The notes beneath the pieces are model-generated. The model worked only from the letters and a program-made list of their open reading frames with translations, was not told the origin of the DNA and ran no database searches. The translations under genes were made by a program, and so were the position numbers. From assembly GCA_964490725.1 (NCBI GenBank), contig CAZBDU010000043.1, forward strand, positions 1-43,425: 43,425 nt of DNA, read 5' to 3'. This document shows, piece after piece, positions 28,495-37,427 of the stretch; the stretch's first letter is position 1; each line of letters starts with the position of its first letter. This DNA comes from CAZBDU01 sp964490725 (GTDB taxonomy: Bacteria; Spirochaetota; Spirochaetia; SZUA-6; DRHE01).

Positions 28495-29163
28495 ATGAGC
28501 CACTCACTGCATCGCTACGGTTCCGCAGAGACCCTGAAGAACGACTTCTGCATCTACTCCCGGGCGGCCCGGGGCGTGAACCGGGAGAACTGCGGGGACA
28601 AGCTCCGCCGCATCCTGTCGATCTACCTCTCCGAGGACGTGGTCAACTTCGGCTCCAGCCACGCCGGCCGGAGCTACCTGGCCGGGCTCAAGCCTGAGGA
28701 GTACGCCCGGTCGCTGGACAACTCCTACGGCATCATTGCCAGCTTCGCCGACAGGGAAGCGGTCAAGGGGGTGCTGCGCCGGGAGAAGGAGGCGGGCCTG
28801 GGCATTTCCGTGGTGGTCAGCGGCCTGATCGAGGAGGTGAAGAGCATCGCCGCAGAGGTGGGGTTGACGCCGCACACGGCCCTGCTCTCCCTGGGCATCC
28901 ACGGCAACAAGAGCCTGCTGCCCGCGGAGGAGGTGCTGGAGATCACCACCATGTGCGGCCATTCCCTGGTGCCCTCGAGCCTGGTCCGCTCGGTGATCGA
29001 AAAGGTGCGCAGCGGAAAGCTCTCGCCCCGGGAGGGATCGCTGCTGCTGGCCCGGCCCTGCCCCTGCGGCATCTTCAACACCCGCCGCTGCGAGGAGCTG
29101 CTGGAGAGACAGAGGCCGCCCTCCGGTGGCAGAGGTGCGGCCCCGGCGGCGGAGCCGGCCTGA
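28495..29163 (+). CDS. Unknown cytoplasmic protein with Cys-rich C-terminal motif
   Basis: I do not recognise this 222-aa protein. It starts at ATG 28495 after GAAGGAGC. Visible features are Cys19 and Cys33 near the N-terminus, a helical middle (GVLRREKEAGLGISVVVSGL), then TTMCGHSLVPSSL and ARPCPCGIFNTRRCEELLE near the end. These cysteines could bind an Fe-S cluster or metal together with the ferredoxin protein before it. The tail of about 20 residues is Pro/Ala/Gly-rich. Codon use matches the neighbours. Its place between a regulator-ferredoxin pair and TctCBA suggests a catabolic or activating enzyme. Confidence 0.8.
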   Translation: MSHSLHRYGSAETLKNDFCIYSRAARGVNRENCGDKLRRILSIYLSEDVVNFGSSHAGRSYLAGLKPEEYARSLDNSYGIIASFADREAVKGVLRREKEAGLGISVVVSGLIEEVKSIAAEVGLTPHTALLSLGIHGNKSLLPAEEVLEITTMCGHSLVPSSLVRSVIEKVRSGKLSPREGSLLLARPCPCGIFNTRRCEELLERQRPPSGGRGAAPAAEPA

Positions 29164-29169
29164 GAAGGA

Positions 29170-29195
29170 GGTGATACGCGATGAGATTTCCCTGA
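29170..29195 (+). other. Four-codon minigene behind an extended Shine-Dalgarno
   Basis: AAGGAGGTGAT, an 11-nt match to the 16S rRNA 3' end, is followed by ATACGCG-type spacing and ATG AGA TTT CCC TGA at 29181-29195 (MRFP). It lies directly after the unknown gene's stop and before tctC. It may be a remnant or a translational control element. Confidence 0.4.
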
Positions 29196-29222
29196 ACGTG
29201 CAGAGGCGCGGCAGCGAGACCG

Positions 29223-29239
29223 CGCACGCCTCGCGTGCG
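29223..29239 (+). promoter_or_regulatory. GC-rich hairpin ahead of tctC
   Basis: CGCACGC and GCGTGCG form a 7-bp stem with a 3-nt loop, 26 nt before the tctC start and 12 nt before its ribosome site. No T run follows, so mRNA processing or stability is more likely than termination. Confidence 0.5.
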
Positions 29240-29264
29240 AACCATGCCTGTTAAGGAGGAAAAG

Positions 29265-30260
29265 ATGAAGCTGCAAGTCAAGAAGATTCTCTGCGCGGCG
29301 GTCGCGCTGCTCCTGCTCTCGTCCCTGGCGGTATTCGCCAGCGGGACGGAAGAAGGGAGCTCGGCAGACGTCACCGTCTACCCCGTGGACACGGTGACTC
29401 TGATCACTCATTCCAGCCCCGGCGGCGGAAGCGATCTCTTCCTCAGGGAGATGATCAAGTTCCTGGGACCGCAGATGGGGCTCAACTTCGTGGTCAAGAA
29501 CGTCAGGGGCGGCGGCGGCGCCAAGGCCATGGCGGAGCTGGCCAATTCCCCCGCTGACGGCTCGATCTTCTACGCCACCACACCCACCTGCATCCAGACG
29601 CCGATGTTCGCCGAGACCGAGTACACCATCCATAACCTGGAGCCGATGGTCAACGTCTTTCTGGATCCGATGGTGGTCTACACCCGCAAGGACAGCCCGC
29701 TGTCGAACCTGAAGGACGCGGTGGCCGCGGCCAGGAAGAGCCCCGGCAAGGCCAGGTGGGGGGGCGGCACCGCCACCGAGCTGGGCAGACAGATCCTGGA
29801 GAAGCTGAAGGAGATGGCGGGCGTCGATGTGCGCATCGTGTCCTTCGAGGGAGGCGGAGATCTGATGCTCTCCGTGCTCAACGGCACCGTGGACATGGGT
29901 GTAGGGGAGCCCGCGGAGATCGGCTCCCAGCTGGAGGCGGGCCAGATCCGCCTGCTGGCTGTCTTTACCGACAAGCGTCTCCAGGCTCAATCCGACGTTC
30001 CCACCGCCAAGGAGCAGGGGGTCAACCTCTCCCTGTCCAAGTTCCGCGGGTTGACCGGACCCAAGGGGCTGCCTCCCGAGGTGGTGAAGGCCTGGGAACA
30101 GGCCATCCCGAAGCTGCTGGCCAACCCCGAATACCAGGCGGTCTACCACGCCAACAGCCTGGTGCCTGCCTTCATGGATCAGAAGACCTTTCAGGCATAC
30201 GTCGACCAGACCGAGACGGAGCTGCGGGCGTATCTGACCAAGATGGGGGTCATCAAGTAG
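29265..30260 (+). CDS. tctC: TctC-family periplasmic binding protein of a tripartite tricarboxylate transporter
   Basis: This 331-aa protein starts at ATG 29265 after AAGGAGG; an upstream ATG in frame adds a poor leader. A signal peptide (KKILCAAVALLLLSSLAVFA) ends in ASGTEEG, a style common in spirochaetes. The mature part has the TctC/BugT hallmarks: ITHSSPGGGSDLFLREM, VKNVRGGGGAKAMAELA and WGGGTATE. The family captures di-, tri- or aromatic carboxylates outside the membrane and delivers them to TctAB. The exact ligand cannot be read. It is followed 14 nt later by tctB. Confidence 0.94.
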   Translation: MKLQVKKILCAAVALLLLSSLAVFASGTEEGSSADVTVYPVDTVTLITHSSPGGGSDLFLREMIKFLGPQMGLNFVVKNVRGGGGAKAMAELANSPADGSIFYATTPTCIQTPMFAETEYTIHNLEPMVNVFLDPMVVYTRKDSPLSNLKDAVAAARKSPGKARWGGGTATELGRQILEKLKEMAGVDVRIVSFEGGGDLMLSVLNGTVDMGVGEPAEIGSQLEAGQIRLLAVFTDKRLQAQSDVPTAKEQGVNLSLSKFRGLTGPKGLPPEVVKAWEQAIPKLLANPEYQAVYHANSLVPAFMDQKTFQAYVDQTETELRAYLTKMGVIK

Positions 30261-30274
30261 GAAGGGAGAACGCA

Positions 30275-30757
30275 ATGCGCAGAGATTGGATTGCCGGCCT
30301 GGTCCTGCTCGCAGTCGCGGCCGGCTACTATCGGCTGGCCATGGACATCCCGCGCAGCCAGCTGAGCGACGTGGTGGGCGCGGCCACCTTTCCCAGGCTG
30401 CTGGCCATCGCGCTGGCGATCCTCTCCGCGATCCTGGTGCTGACAGGGGTTCTCAAACGGGCCCCTGTCGCACCGGCCAAGGCCGCTGAGCAGGCCGCGG
30501 AGGACCGGCGCGCCTTCCTGAGGGCCGGCGGAACGGTGTTGATCGGCGTCGGCTACCTGGTGGTCATCCGCTGGCTGGGCTACCCCCTGGCGGTGGCCCT
30601 GCTGGTGGCCGCCATGCTCCGCTACAACCGCGAGTCCTTCTCCTGGAAGATGGCGGCTGTTTCGGTGGGTGCCGGGCTGTTCTTCTGGTTCCTCTTCGGC
30701 TACCTGTTCGCCATCCCCGTGCCCATGGGGCTGTGGCGTCTCTTGCTCAACAGCTGA
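30275..30757 (+). CDS. tctB: TctB-family small membrane subunit
   Basis: This 160-aa protein has four predicted membrane helices: IAGLVLLAVAAGYYRLAM, FPRLLAIALAILSAILVL, then GTVLIGVGYLVVI with YPLAVALLVAAMLRY, and a final VGAGLFFWFLFGYLFAIP. Conserved TctB features are DVVGAATFPRLLA and the VPMGLW end. TctB is the small, poorly conserved integral subunit that works with TctA. GGGAGAAC lies before the ATG. It ends 10 nt before tctA. Confidence 0.92.
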   Translation: MRRDWIAGLVLLAVAAGYYRLAMDIPRSQLSDVVGAATFPRLLAIALAILSAILVLTGVLKRAPVAPAKAAEQAAEDRRAFLRAGGTVLIGVGYLVVIRWLGYPLAVALLVAAMLRYNRESFSWKMAAVSVGAGLFFWFLFGYLFAIPVPMGLWRLLLNS

Positions 30758-30767
30758 GGGAAAGCAC

Positions 30768-32291
30768 ATGGGAGAGATACTGACGACCATCTTCCAGGTC
30801 ATGACCGGAACTCCCGCGCTCCTGGGCGCCGCCTTCGGCATCCTGTGGGGCATCGTCGGGGGCGCCCTGCCGGGGATCTCCCCCTCCATCGCCATGGCGC
30901 TGATCCTGCCGGTCACCTACACCATGCAGCCGGTGGTAGGGATCGTCACCCTGGCGGCGGTCTACTGCGGCGCCGAGTACGGCGGCTCCATCCCGGCCAT
31001 CCTGATCAGCACCCCGGGGACCAACGCGGCCGGCGCGACGTTGATCGACGGCTACCAGATGCAGCTGAAGGGCAAGGGAGGCGAGGCCCTGGGCATCTCC
31101 CTGCTGAGCGGCGTGATCGGGGGCATGGTGGGGCTGGTCTTGCTGGTCTCCCTCACCGGCTGGCTGGCCAGCGTGGCGCTGATGTTCAAGCCCGCCACCT
31201 ACTTCGCCGTCGGGATTCTCGGTTTGAGCGTCATCGCCAGCCTCTCGGAAGGCTCCCTGCTCAAGGGCCTGATCCCGGGGGTGCTGGGCCTGATGATCGC
31301 CACGGTGGGCAACGACCCCATCTCCGGGGTGAATCGCTTCACCTTCGGCTCGGTGGACCTGATCCAGGGCTTCGGTCCGATCCTGGTGATGGTGGGGCTG
31401 TTCGCGGTGAGCGAGCTGCTGCGCCAGAGCGGCCTGCCGGACTGGCCCAAGGCGGAGGCCAAGACCCGCATCAGGCTGCCCGGCTTCACCCTGTGGCGGA
31501 AGCGGCTGGCGGTGCCGCACTTCATCGCCTCGATCGTGGGCACCATCGAGGGGATCATCCCGGGCGCCGGCGGCACCGTGGCGGCCTTCATCTCCCTGAA
31601 CGAGGCCAAGCGCTGGTCCCGGCACAAGGAGGAGTTCGGCCACGGGAGCCCCGAGGGGGTGGCCGCCCCCGAGTGCGCCAACAACGTGGTCACCGGCACC
31701 GCCCTCATTCCCCTGCTGACCTTCGGCATCCCCGGCTCCAACTCCTCGGCCATCCTGCTGGGAGGCATGCTGCTGCACGGCCTCAGGCCCGGTCCCATGC
31801 TGTTCGTCAACAACCAGGACATCGTCTACGGGCTCTTCGGCGGGCTGTTCTTCGCCAACCTGTTCCTGCTGGTGATCGGCCTGCTGTCCCTGCGCGGGGC
31901 GCTGTGGCTGGTGAACAGGCCGCGCCCCTACGTGCTGGCCGTGGTCTACGCGCTGATCTTCTCCGGCGCCTACTCGCTGAACCACAGCCTCTTCGAGCCG
32001 GCGGTGGTGCTGGTGATGGGCATCATCGGCTACTTCATGCGCTACGTCGGCTTCTCCCCCCTGCCCATGGTGCTGGGCGTGGTGCTGGGGTTCATGGTGG
32101 AGGTGAACTTCCGCAGGTCGCTGGTGCTGTCCGGTGGCGACTACTCGGTATTCGTGGGGGATCCCCTGAGCGTGGTGATCCTGGGCCTGGCCCTGGTGTT
32201 CATCCTGATCTCCGTGGTGCGGATGCTCAGGGACTGGTGGAAGAAGCACAGGAAGCAGGACGAGGGGGAGGGCAAGCCCTCCACGGCCTGA
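30768..32291 (+). CDS. tctA: TctA-family large permease of a tripartite tricarboxylate transporter
   Basis: This 507-aa protein has about twelve predicted helices. It shows the TctA signatures GALPGISPSIAMALILPVTY, YCGAEYGGSIPAILISTPGT, the central GIIPGAGGTVAAF and LTFGIPGSNSSAILLGGM. It is the ion-driven permease that takes substrate from TctC. The charged tail (KKHRKQDEGEGK) is cytoplasmic. It is last in the GntR operon; a GC-rich tandem repeat follows 28 nt after the stop. Confidence 0.95.
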   Translation: MGEILTTIFQVMTGTPALLGAAFGILWGIVGGALPGISPSIAMALILPVTYTMQPVVGIVTLAAVYCGAEYGGSIPAILISTPGTNAAGATLIDGYQMQLKGKGGEALGISLLSGVIGGMVGLVLLVSLTGWLASVALMFKPATYFAVGILGLSVIASLSEGSLLKGLIPGVLGLMIATVGNDPISGVNRFTFGSVDLIQGFGPILVMVGLFAVSELLRQSGLPDWPKAEAKTRIRLPGFTLWRKRLAVPHFIASIVGTIEGIIPGAGGTVAAFISLNEAKRWSRHKEEFGHGSPEGVAAPECANNVVTGTALIPLLTFGIPGSNSSAILLGGMLLHGLRPGPMLFVNNQDIVYGLFGGLFFANLFLLVIGLLSLRGALWLVNRPRPYVLAVVYALIFSGAYSLNHSLFEPAVVLVMGIIGYFMRYVGFSPLPMVLGVVLGFMVEVNFRRSLVLSGGDYSVFVGDPLSVVILGLALVFILISVVRMLRDWWKKHRKQDEGEGKPSTA

Positions 32292-32318
32292 AGGCACCCG
32301 GCTACGCCGCCGCAGGGG

Positions 32319-32357
32319 CCGTCCTCGGCCGCCGCAGGGGCCGTCCTCGGCCGCCGG
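32319..32357 (+). repeat. 39-bp GC-rich repeat, copy 1 (downstream of tctA)
   Basis: It is built on a 22-bp unit starting CCGTCCTCGGCCGCC, present here about 2.4 times counting a partial unit at 32307-32318. The 39-bp core is identical to 38126-38164. Both copies lie just after a plus-strand transporter operon. CGGCC and GGCCG parts can pair, so a terminator or mRNA-stability role is possible. Confidence 0.8.
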
Positions 32358-32408
32358 AGTTGCGCCGGCCGCCCGCATGCCCTACTCTATCAGAGGAACG
32401 GAAGGAGC

Positions 32409-33362
32409 ATGCGGGTGGCCGGATCACGTTCAGGGGCAGCGCCGAGGGCCTGCGGCCTGGCGGGTTTCCTGCGCCGCAGAGGCTGCCGGGCAGGCACCCT
32501 GCCGGGGCTGCTGGCGCTCCTGCTTCTGGCCGCTGCCCCCGCAGGGGCGCAGCCGGTCACTCCTCTCACCGTTTACTACAGCGCCTCCCTGGACGGCTGC
32601 TCTTGCGAGCGCACCCCGGCAGGCGGCTTGGTGAAGCGGGCCGCCTACCTGCGGGAGCAGCCTCGGAGCGGCTCGCTGCTGCTGGATGCCGGCGACATTC
32701 TTGGCGAGCACCCGGATCCCACCCTGGCCCGCGACATCCTGGAGGTCTACCGCGAGCTGGGCTACCAGGCGGTGGCCGCCGGGGAGCAGGAGCTCGCGGC
32801 CGGGGTGGACGCCCTGCGCGGCTACATGGAGCGCTTCCCGCTGCTGGCCCATAACCTGCCCGCCCTTTCCTCCACCCCCGCCCCGCCGCTCATCGTGGCG
32901 GCAGGGGGCCTGCGGGTGGGGATCTTGGCCCTCCTCGACCCGGCGGTCCTGGCGGGGCGCCCGGAGAGCCGGGCCCTGCGGGTCGACCCGCCTGAGGCCG
33001 CCGCCCGCCCCCTGCTCCGGGCCTGCCGCGAGCTGGGAGTGGATCTCACAGTGCTGCTCTACCACGGCCCCGAGCGCGGCCTGCTGGAGCTGATCCGGGC
33101 CTGCCCGGATCTGGACCTGGTGATCTTCGGGCACGAGGGCAGGCTCGTTCCTCCCCGGCGGATCGGCAGCACGGTGGTGGCATCACCGGGAGCGGCCGGC
33201 AACCATCTCGGCATCCTGCGCCTGACGGTGGGCGCGGAGGGCATCGCCGGGTTCCACAACCAGTTCCGCTTCTTCTCCTACAGAGACGACCCGGACGATA
33301 CTGCCGTGCGTGCCCGCATCCGGGAGTACCGCGAGGCGCTCGGCGGGCGCCCGCGCGGCTGA
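32409..33362 (+). CDS. Exported metallophosphatase/5'-nucleotidase-like protein with incomplete metal site
   Basis: This 317-aa protein starts at ATG 32409 after GAAGGAGC. It has a long N-terminal leader with RRRG and a hydrophobic core (LPGLLALLLLAAAPAGA), so it should be exported. The fold matches the UshA-type N-terminal domain: GGLVKRAAYLREQ, LLLDAGDILG, LGYQAVAAGEQE, VLLYHG and LVIFGHEGR. The usual first DxH is replaced by LDGCSC, and the GNHE motif reads GEQE, so part of the dinuclear site is missing. It may be a divergent, perhaps inactive, phosphoesterase. It stands between two transporter operons. Confidence 0.75.
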   Translation: MRVAGSRSGAAPRACGLAGFLRRRGCRAGTLPGLLALLLLAAAPAGAQPVTPLTVYYSASLDGCSCERTPAGGLVKRAAYLREQPRSGSLLLDAGDILGEHPDPTLARDILEVYRELGYQAVAAGEQELAAGVDALRGYMERFPLLAHNLPALSSTPAPPLIVAAGGLRVGILALLDPAVLAGRPESRALRVDPPEAAARPLLRACRELGVDLTVLLYHGPERGLLELIRACPDLDLVIFGHEGRLVPPRRIGSTVVASPGAAGNHLGILRLTVGAEGIAGFHNQFRFFSYRDDPDDTAVRARIREYREALGGRPRG

Positions 33363-33408
33363 CCGCCCCGAATCCAAACATAGCTGACCTTCTTGCATTC
33401 ATTTTGTT

Positions 33409-33437
33409 TTGACCGCGCCGGTCTTGTGGGATACAAT
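33409..33437 (+). promoter_or_regulatory. Promoter of the LivKHMGF-type operon
   Basis: TTGACC (33409-33414), a 17-nt spacer and TACAAT (33432-33437) precede a leader of about 180 nt before livK. The leader is GC-rich, and I found no recognised regulatory RNA in it. Confidence 0.72.
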
Positions 33438-33621
33438 TTCCTCAACTGGGCGGATCCCATCGGGCCTGGAGCTGGGGCCTTGGGGCTGACCCGGGCGGTT
33501 CGGGCGTCCTCACCGTGGGCCTCTTCTGCTGCGCCCGTGCGCCGTAGCGCCGGCCCCGCCGAACCTGCTTCTCCCCGATGCGGGCCCTCCAGACATTCCC
33601 AATTCCCAAGGAGGTGTCGTC

Positions 33622-34773
33622 ATGCGTATGGCAAGACAGGTTCTGGTGGCCGCACTGGCGCTGCTGGTGGCGGCCGGCGGGCTTTGGGCCGGCGGCAAAC
33701 AGGAGGGAGCCGCGCCGGCCCAGGTGATCAAGATCGGCTACACCGCGCCGTTCACCGGCTCGGCGGCCGAGTTCGGCACCAACGGCTGGCGGGGAGTGCA
33801 GCTCGCCCTGGAGGACATCAACAAGACAGGAGTGACCGTTCAGGGCACCAACTACAAGCTGGATGTGGTGCGCTACGACAGCCGCTGCGAGCCCACCGAG
33901 GCGGTGGCCAACGTGCGCAAGCTGGCCATGGAGGACAAGGTGGTGGCCTTCATCGGGGACCACTGCAGCTCCTGCTGCATGGGCATCGCTCCGCTGGCCG
34001 ACGAGTTCAAGATCCCCGGCATCACCATCGAGTGCGCCGCCGACGGGGTGACCAGCCCGGGGCACGAATTTTACTTCCGCATGCGTCCCAGCATGGGCCT
34101 GATGGCGCCCCTGCTGACCCCCAAGATCGTGAACCTCTACAGCCCCAAGACTGTAGGCTTCCTGGCGGTGAACGACGACTACGGACGCTCCTTTTCCGAC
34201 ATGTTCGAGGCGGCCATGAAGGAGAAGGGCGTCAGCACCTCCACGCGGCTGTACTTCGAGCGCGGCAGCACCGACTTCATGTCGCTGCTGGGCAAGATCA
34301 GGGACGCCAGCCCCGACATCGTCTTCTACGTGGGCACCGCCGCAGAAGGGGCCATGATCCTGCGGCAGGCGCGGGAGCTGGGGGTCACCCCGGACATCAA
34401 GTTCGTAGGCTCCGAGGAGATGAGCGAGAAGGAGATCCTGGACCTGGCCGGCAAGGAGGCCGTGGACGGCACCTACTCGGTGGCGCTGTGGGGCAGCGTG
34501 CCTCCGGACTTCGAGAAGAGGGTCAGAGACAAGTTCAACGCTCCCATGCACTACGCCATTCTCTTCGGCTACGACGCCCTGACCGTGGTGAAGATGGCCA
34601 TCGAGAAGGCCAACTCTCTGGATCCGGTGAAGATCAAGGACGCCATCAAGCAGACCGACTGGCAGGGTCTGGAAGGCCACATCAAGTTCGAGAACTTCGG
34701 CAAGTACAAGAACCAGGGGCGCTACGAGCCGGCCTTCATCAAATGGGAAAACGGCGAGCGGATAGCCCAGTAG
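33622..34773 (+). CDS. LivK-type substrate-binding protein of a branched-chain amino acid-like ABC transporter
   Basis: This 383-aa Peripla_BP_6 protein starts at ATG 33622 after AAGGAGGTG. The signal peptide ends in LWAGGKQEG, a spirochaete-like style. Family segments include IKIGYTAPFTGSAAEFGTNG, GVQLALEDINKTG, VAFIGDHCSSCCMGIAPLAD, VNDDYGRSFSDMFEAA and FERGSTDFMSLLGKI. The usual ligand-contact region contains an unusual DHCSSCC cysteine group. Members bind branched-chain amino acids, amides, urea or aromatic acids; the ligand here is unknown. A strong hairpin after the stop probably lifts its level above that of the permeases. Confidence 0.93.
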   Translation: MRMARQVLVAALALLVAAGGLWAGGKQEGAAPAQVIKIGYTAPFTGSAAEFGTNGWRGVQLALEDINKTGVTVQGTNYKLDVVRYDSRCEPTEAVANVRKLAMEDKVVAFIGDHCSSCCMGIAPLADEFKIPGITIECAADGVTSPGHEFYFRMRPSMGLMAPLLTPKIVNLYSPKTVGFLAVNDDYGRSFSDMFEAAMKEKGVSTSTRLYFERGSTDFMSLLGKIRDASPDIVFYVGTAAEGAMILRQARELGVTPDIKFVGSEEMSEKEILDLAGKEAVDGTYSVALWGSVPPDFEKRVRDKFNAPMHYAILFGYDALTVVKMAIEKANSLDPVKIKDAIKQTDWQGLEGHIKFENFGKYKNQGRYEPAFIKWENGERIAQ

Positions 34774-34801
34774 GGCCGCGCTCTTCTCTCACCGCCAAAC
34801 C

Positions 34802-34832
34802 GCAGTATTCAGGGGCCATCCCTGAATACTGC
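34802..34832 (+). terminator. Perfect 13-bp hairpin between livK and livH (attenuator or mRNA-stabilising)
   Basis: GCAGTATTCAGGG (34802-34814) and CCCTGAATACTGC (34820-34832) pair perfectly around GCCAT. TCTTCTTG follows, a weak U-rich tract. The ribosome site of livH starts about 11 nt later. Partial termination would yield more binding protein than permease. Confidence 0.8.
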
Positions 34833-34854
34833 TCTTCTTGAAGAGGTATGCAGT

Positions 34855-35703
34855 ATGTTCTTGCAGCAACTCATCAACGGCATCATTATCGGGGCCTCCT
34901 ACGCCCTGGTCGCCCTGGGGCTGAACCTGATCTGGAGCATCACCGATATCCCGGACTTTTCCCAGGGAGGGATCTATGTCATTGCCGCCTATGCCGGCTA
35001 CTTCGTGGTCAAGCTGGCAGATTTCCCCTTCTTCGCGGCGCTGCTGCTGGGAATGGCCGTCGGCGCGGCCATGTCCTTCCTCATCGAGCGCCTGCTGTAC
35101 CGGCGCTTCGCCGGCAAGGGACGGATCCAGCTCCTCTGCGCCATCGCCCTGTTCTTTCTGCTGTCCAACATGGCCATCCTGCTGTGGAGCGCCAAGTCCA
35201 AGATCTTCCCGCCCTACCTGCAAGGGGGCGTCTCCCTGGCGGGCTTGCACGTCAGCTACCAGCGGATCCTGGTCCTGAGCGTTGCCGCCGTGCTGTTCGT
35301 CATCATCTTCCTCTTCATTATGAGGACCAAGATAGGCAAGGCCATCCGCGCCGCCGCGCAGGACAGGGAGGGCGCGGAGGTGGTGGGCATCAACATCAGC
35401 ACCGTCAACTCGGTGGTCTTCAGCATCGGCGGGGCCCTCTCCGGAGCGGCGGCCATCCTGATCTCCCCACTCTACGCGGTGTTCCCCACCATGGGCGACC
35501 TGCCCCTGCTCAAGTCCCTGGTGGTGGTGATCCTGGGCGGGTTCGGCAGCGTGGCGGGAGTGCTGATCGGAGGGCTCGGCCTGGGCATCGTGGAAAGCCT
35601 GGGCGGAGTGTATATCTCCTCGGCCTACCAGCACGGGTTTGCCTTCTTCGTGCTCATCCTGGTGCTGCTGTTCTTCCCCAAGGGTCTGTTCGGGAGGGTA
35701 TGA
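34855..35703 (+). CDS. livH: LivH-type permease of the branched-chain amino acid-like ABC transporter
   Basis: This 282-aa membrane protein starts FLQQLINGIIIGASYALVAL, the usual LivH opening. It has about eight helices and ends in VLLFFPKGLFGR. The cytoplasmic loop TKIGKAIRAAAQDREGAEVV, followed by GIN, is the coupling site for the ATPases. It forms the membrane channel with LivM. AAGAGG precedes the ATG, and the next gene starts 3 nt after the stop. Confidence 0.95.
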   Translation: MFLQQLINGIIIGASYALVALGLNLIWSITDIPDFSQGGIYVIAAYAGYFVVKLADFPFFAALLLGMAVGAAMSFLIERLLYRRFAGKGRIQLLCAIALFFLLSNMAILLWSAKSKIFPPYLQGGVSLAGLHVSYQRILVLSVAAVLFVIIFLFIMRTKIGKAIRAAAQDREGAEVVGINISTVNSVVFSIGGALSGAAAILISPLYAVFPTMGDLPLLKSLVVVILGGFGSVAGVLIGGLGLGIVESLGGVYISSAYQHGFAFFVLILVLLFFPKGLFGRV

Positions 35704-35706
35704 GCC

Positions 35707-36686
35707 ATGGCGGACAGAGCGATTTCTGGACGGGGCCCTCTGGGGGCCAGGCCTGCACGGGTGCGGACCCTGATCATCCTGGCGGTGGTGCTGGCCGGTC
35801 TGATCCTCATTCCGCAGGTCACCTCGGAGTACGTCACCTACGTGGCCGTGCTGGCCATCATCTACGCCATCCTCACCGGAAGCTACGACCTGCTGACCGG
35901 CTACACCGGACCCCTCACCTTCTGCCACGGGGCCTTCTACGGCATCGGCGCCTACGCCTCGGCGCTGCTCACCCTGAAGGCCGGGCTCCCCTTCTGGGTG
36001 TCCTTCCCCCTGAGCGGCATCATGGTGTTCCTCTTCGCCGCGATCATCGGCTACCCGGGGCTGCGGCTCAAAGGGCACTACTTCGCCGTCACCACCTTCT
36101 TCTTCGGCCACTTCATCTACCTGGTGATGCTCAACTCCGTATCCCTCACCAACGGCCCGATGGGGCTGCGCGACATCCCGCCGCCCGGGAGCATCCTGGG
36201 GCTGTCCTTCACGAGCCTGAACTCCAACTACTACCTGATCCTGGTATTCGGCATCATCATGGTGGCCTTTCTCTACGCGCTGGTGCATTCGGGGATCGGC
36301 AGGCTGCTGGTGTCGATCCGGGAAAACGAGCAGCTCGCCGAGGCCATCGGGGTGAACACGGCGTTCTACAAGGTGCTGGCCTTCAGCATCGGCGCCGGAG
36401 TGGCCGGGCTCACCGGCAGCCTCTTTGCCCACTTCTTCCGGCTCCTGCATCCCACCACCTTCGCCTGGATGACCTCCGAGATGGTGGTGATCATGTCCCT
36501 GGTGGGAGGCCTGGGCACGCTGATCGGCCCGATCATCGGCGCCGGCATCGTCACTCTCATCCTGGAGCTCATGCGCTTCGCACCCGAGTTCCGCTTCGTC
36601 ATCTGGTCGGTGGCGCTGATCGCCGTGCTGATCGTCGAGCCGCGCGGGCTGATGGGCCTTGTCCAGAGGATCCAGGGAGGCAGAAA

Positions 36687-36690
<4 letters not shown>
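35707..36690 (+). CDS. livM: LivM-type permease of the branched-chain amino acid-like ABC transporter
   Basis: This 327-aa membrane protein has the LivM features: YDLLTGYTGPLTFCHGAFYG, the GYPGLRLKGHYFAVTTFFFG segment, GIGRLLVSIRENEQLAEAIG (the ATPase coupling loop) and a final VEPRGLMGL. It pairs with LivH. Its stop overlaps the livG start (ATGA), so translation is coupled. Confidence 0.95.

Positions 36691-37419
<729 letters not shown>

Positions 37420-37427
<8 letters not shown>

Noticed and set aside
29181..29195. The MRFP minigene as a true peptide-coding gene
   Set aside because: Four codons with no known family; listed as a regulatory or remnant element only.
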